Assembly: GCA_023259235.1 (NCBI GenBank)
Contig: JAHFQQ010000163.1
Location: forward strand, 1 to 7,866
Origin: Polaromonas sp.
GTDB lineage: Bacteria; Pseudomonadota; Gammaproteobacteria; Burkholderiales; Burkholderiaceae_C
Length of the DNA stretch: 7,866 bases
Reading direction: 5' to 3'
Below, piece after piece: positions 6,584 to 7,866 of this stretch; the first letter of the stretch is position 1; every line of letters begins with the position of its first letter. Below the pieces are notes generated by a model that worked only from the letters and a program-made list of their open reading frames with translations, did not search any database and was not told the origin of the DNA. A program made the translations under genes and the position numbers.

Positions 6584-6683
6584 CCCTCGCTTGATCATCA
6601 ATTCCCGCAATGTTCACGGCGCGCCAGATAGCGGGCAGATTGATCAACGCGTCGAACAAAGACCAGGGGTGGCCAGATTCAGA

Positions 6684-7655
6684 TTACTGCAGCGCCTGCA
6701 CGCCAGCGACCAGCCAGCCACTGCCTCCACTGCGCGACTTGGTCATGTTCCAGACTTCCCGAAACGGGCTGGCACCAGCCGAAGCATCTTCGCGAATCAT
6801 GCCCGAGAACTCGACGCTGGCCATGTACGCATCGCTCAATTCCTCAATTCCCAGCAGTTGCGCATTGAGCATCAAGACATCGGTTTTGTTGATGGCGCCA
6901 CCTGTGTGGGAGTCCCGGTCCGCCAACTGCGCCTTGATCTGTTCAATCATGTCATCCGTCATCATGGCATGCAGATTCTGGACATCGGCGCGATCCCAGG
7001 CGTCCTGCAGCGTGACGAAATTGACCTTGCTGGCCTTGAGAAAGCCTTCGGCATCAAACCCCGCTGGCACCCCCCAGGACTGGGACCCCAGCAGTGCCGA
7101 GCCAATCAGGGAGCCGGCAGCAGGTGCCTGGCCATTGGCATCAACAGCCAGGCCACTACGCTCCCAGGGACGGGCTGACGCATCGTTGCCCACGTTTTCA
7201 GGACTGTAGCCCTTGGGGGTGGTGGCACTACCGGCACCCTGGAAAGCAAAAGGGGGCGGTCCTCGCACACTGCCTGCGGCGCCGACCGCTCCGCCCCTGA
7301 GCTTGCGCATGACAAACCCGATCACTCCCATGGCCAGCAACGCCAGCAGGGCAAACATGATGATCTGACCAAATGTCTCGCCCATCCCCAGCGAGGAGGC
7401 CAGCCAGGCCAGACCCAGGCCTGCAGCCAGTCCGCCCAGCATGGCGCCCCAGGGCTTCTTCGGTGTCTGGGCGCCCGGCGCCGCGGCTGGAGCGGCCGGT
7501 TTGGCTCCGCCCGTTGCTGCCTGGCGCTGCGTGACATTGGACGATTGCTTGCCAAACGAAGTGCCACCGCCCAGGCGCCTGGCATCGGCTGACGTTGCAG
7601 CCAGAGTCAGGCCCAATGCGAACACAGCGGAAAAAATTGCCGGCCAGATTTTCAT
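6684..7655 (-). CDS. Tim44-like domain protein, exported and membrane-anchored
   Basis: This 323-residue protein starts with a signal-peptide-like segment (1-25, MKIWPAIFSAVF through TSADA). RRLGGGTSFGKQ follows, the motif typical of bacterial Tim44-like proteins. A flexible Ala/Pro/Gln linker (about 38-66) leads to two hydrophobic helices at about 69-89 and 95-116. A Gly/Pro-rich spacer precedes the C-terminal Tim44-like domain (about 200-323), which begins FDAEGFLKASKVNFVTLQDAWD and ends near WLVAGVQAL. In mitochondria Tim44 belongs to the protein-import motor; for these bacterial relatives the role is not established. The ATG at 7655 is chosen over an in-frame ATG at 7679 because a perfect AAGGAG precedes it and because it gives a clean signal peptide. 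Its position between ubiE and ubiJ is notable but does not prove a role in ubiquinone synthesis. Confidence 0.88.
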   Translation of the reverse strand: MKIWPAIFSAVFALGLTLAATSADARRLGGGTSFGKQSSNVTQRQAATGGAKPAAPAAAPGAQTPKKPWGAMLGGLAAGLGLAWLASSLGMGETFGQIIMFALLALLAMGVIGFVMRKLRGGAVGAAGSVRGPPPFAFQGAGSATTPKGYSPENVGNDASARPWERSGLAVDANGQAPAAGSLIGSALLGSQSWGVPAGFDAEGFLKASKVNFVTLQDAWDRADVQNLHAMMTDDMIEQIKAQLADRDSHTGGAINKTDVLMLNAQLLGIEELSDAYMASVEFSGMIREDASAGASPFREVWNMTKSRSGGSGWLVAGVQALQ

Positions 7656-7660
7656 GTCGT

Positions 7661-7666
7661 CTCCTT
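7661..7666 (-). promoter_or_regulatory. Strong ribosome binding site for the Tim44-like gene
   Basis: The minus strand reads AAGGAG five bases before the ATG at 7655. It is the best Shine-Dalgarno match I noticed in the window. It decides the start against the in-frame ATG 24 bases upstream, which lies on the wrong side of it. Confidence 0.75.
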
Positions 7667-7722
7667 GATCACCGCTCAATCACCTTTTCATTGCGGACTC
7701 AAGCCGCTTCAGGCGCTGCCAT

Positions 7723-7866
7723 TCAACACTTGATTCCAACATGCAGTGCCACAACCCCGCCGGTGAGGTTGTGATAGTCCACATGACCGAAACCACCTTT
7801 ATGCATCATGGCTTTAAGCTCCTCCTGTCCGGGATGCATGCGAATCGACTCTGCCAGATACTGGTA
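7723..7866 (-). CDS. ubiE: UbiE demethylmenaquinone/2-octaprenyl C-methyltransferase, C-terminal 47 residues
   Basis: Only the end of the gene is inside the window. I translated it by hand: it begins YQYLAESIRMHPGQEELKAM, continues through GGFGHVDYHNLTGG and ends VVALHVGIKC before a TGA. The YQYLAESIRMHP segment and the YHNLTGGVVALH ending are hallmarks of UbiE, the SAM-dependent methyltransferase of ubiquinone (and menaquinone) synthesis. The SAM-binding domain lies outside. The Tim44-like gene starts 67 bases downstream on the same strand. That spacer shows no terminator, so read-through is likely. Confidence 0.93.
   Translation of the reverse strand, partial: YQYLAESIRMHPGQEELKAMMHKGGFGHVDYHNLTGGVVALHVGIKC

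Noticed and set aside
7699..7722. Seven-codon open frame (ATG to TGA) right after the ubiE stop
   Set aside because: Too short, with no ribosome binding site or homology; likely chance.

Overview
The window is a compact, GC-rich stretch of an ordinary bacterial chromosome. All nine recognisable genes lie on the minus strand and leave little non-coding DNA. The gene content and order (ubiE, Tim44-like gene, ubiJ, ubiB, fmdB-type gene, DUF502 gene, aspS, nudB, clsB) and the protein style point to a betaproteobacterium. Examples are the AspRS N-terminus MRSSYCG and the Tim44-like protein with an RLGGG motif just after its signal peptide. The genus cannot be told from the sequence alone.

In the direction of transcription (high to low coordinates), the first block concerns ubiquinone. 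It holds the last 47 residues of the C-methyltransferase UbiE (cut by the window edge), a secreted or membrane-anchored Tim44-domain protein, the SCP2-type accessory factor UbiJ, and the atypical kinase/ATPase UbiB. ubiJ and ubiB overlap by four bases (GTGA), so they are probably translationally coupled. UbiE, UbiJ and UbiB act in membrane-associated ubiquinone synthesis; the role of the Tim44-like protein is unknown.

The second block starts after a 140-base gap that carries a perfect TATAAT box. It encodes a small zinc-ribbon protein of the FmdB family with a long Ala/Pro/Ser tail, and a two-helix DUF502 membrane protein that starts on the last base of the fmdB stop codon. A 73-base spacer with a small hairpin leads to aspartyl-tRNA synthetase. 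That enzyme carries the His/Gly pair associated with non-discriminating AspRS, so it may also charge tRNA(Asn). Then come nudB (dihydroneopterin triphosphate pyrophosphatase, folate pathway, TTG start) and, 7 bases later, a PLD-family cardiolipin synthase of the ClsB type that runs off the left edge. The tight spacing suggests that aspS-nudB-clsB are cotranscribed, possibly with fmdB-DUF502.

I see no mobile elements, CRISPR arrays, tRNA or rRNA genes, or plus-strand genes. The long open frames on the plus strand are antisense shadows of GC-rich genes. I did not find a new defence or mobile system. The points most worth a second look are the Tim44-like gene inside the ubi cluster, the AspRS specificity residues, the FmdB/DUF502 pair of unknown function, and a few start-site and leader features.
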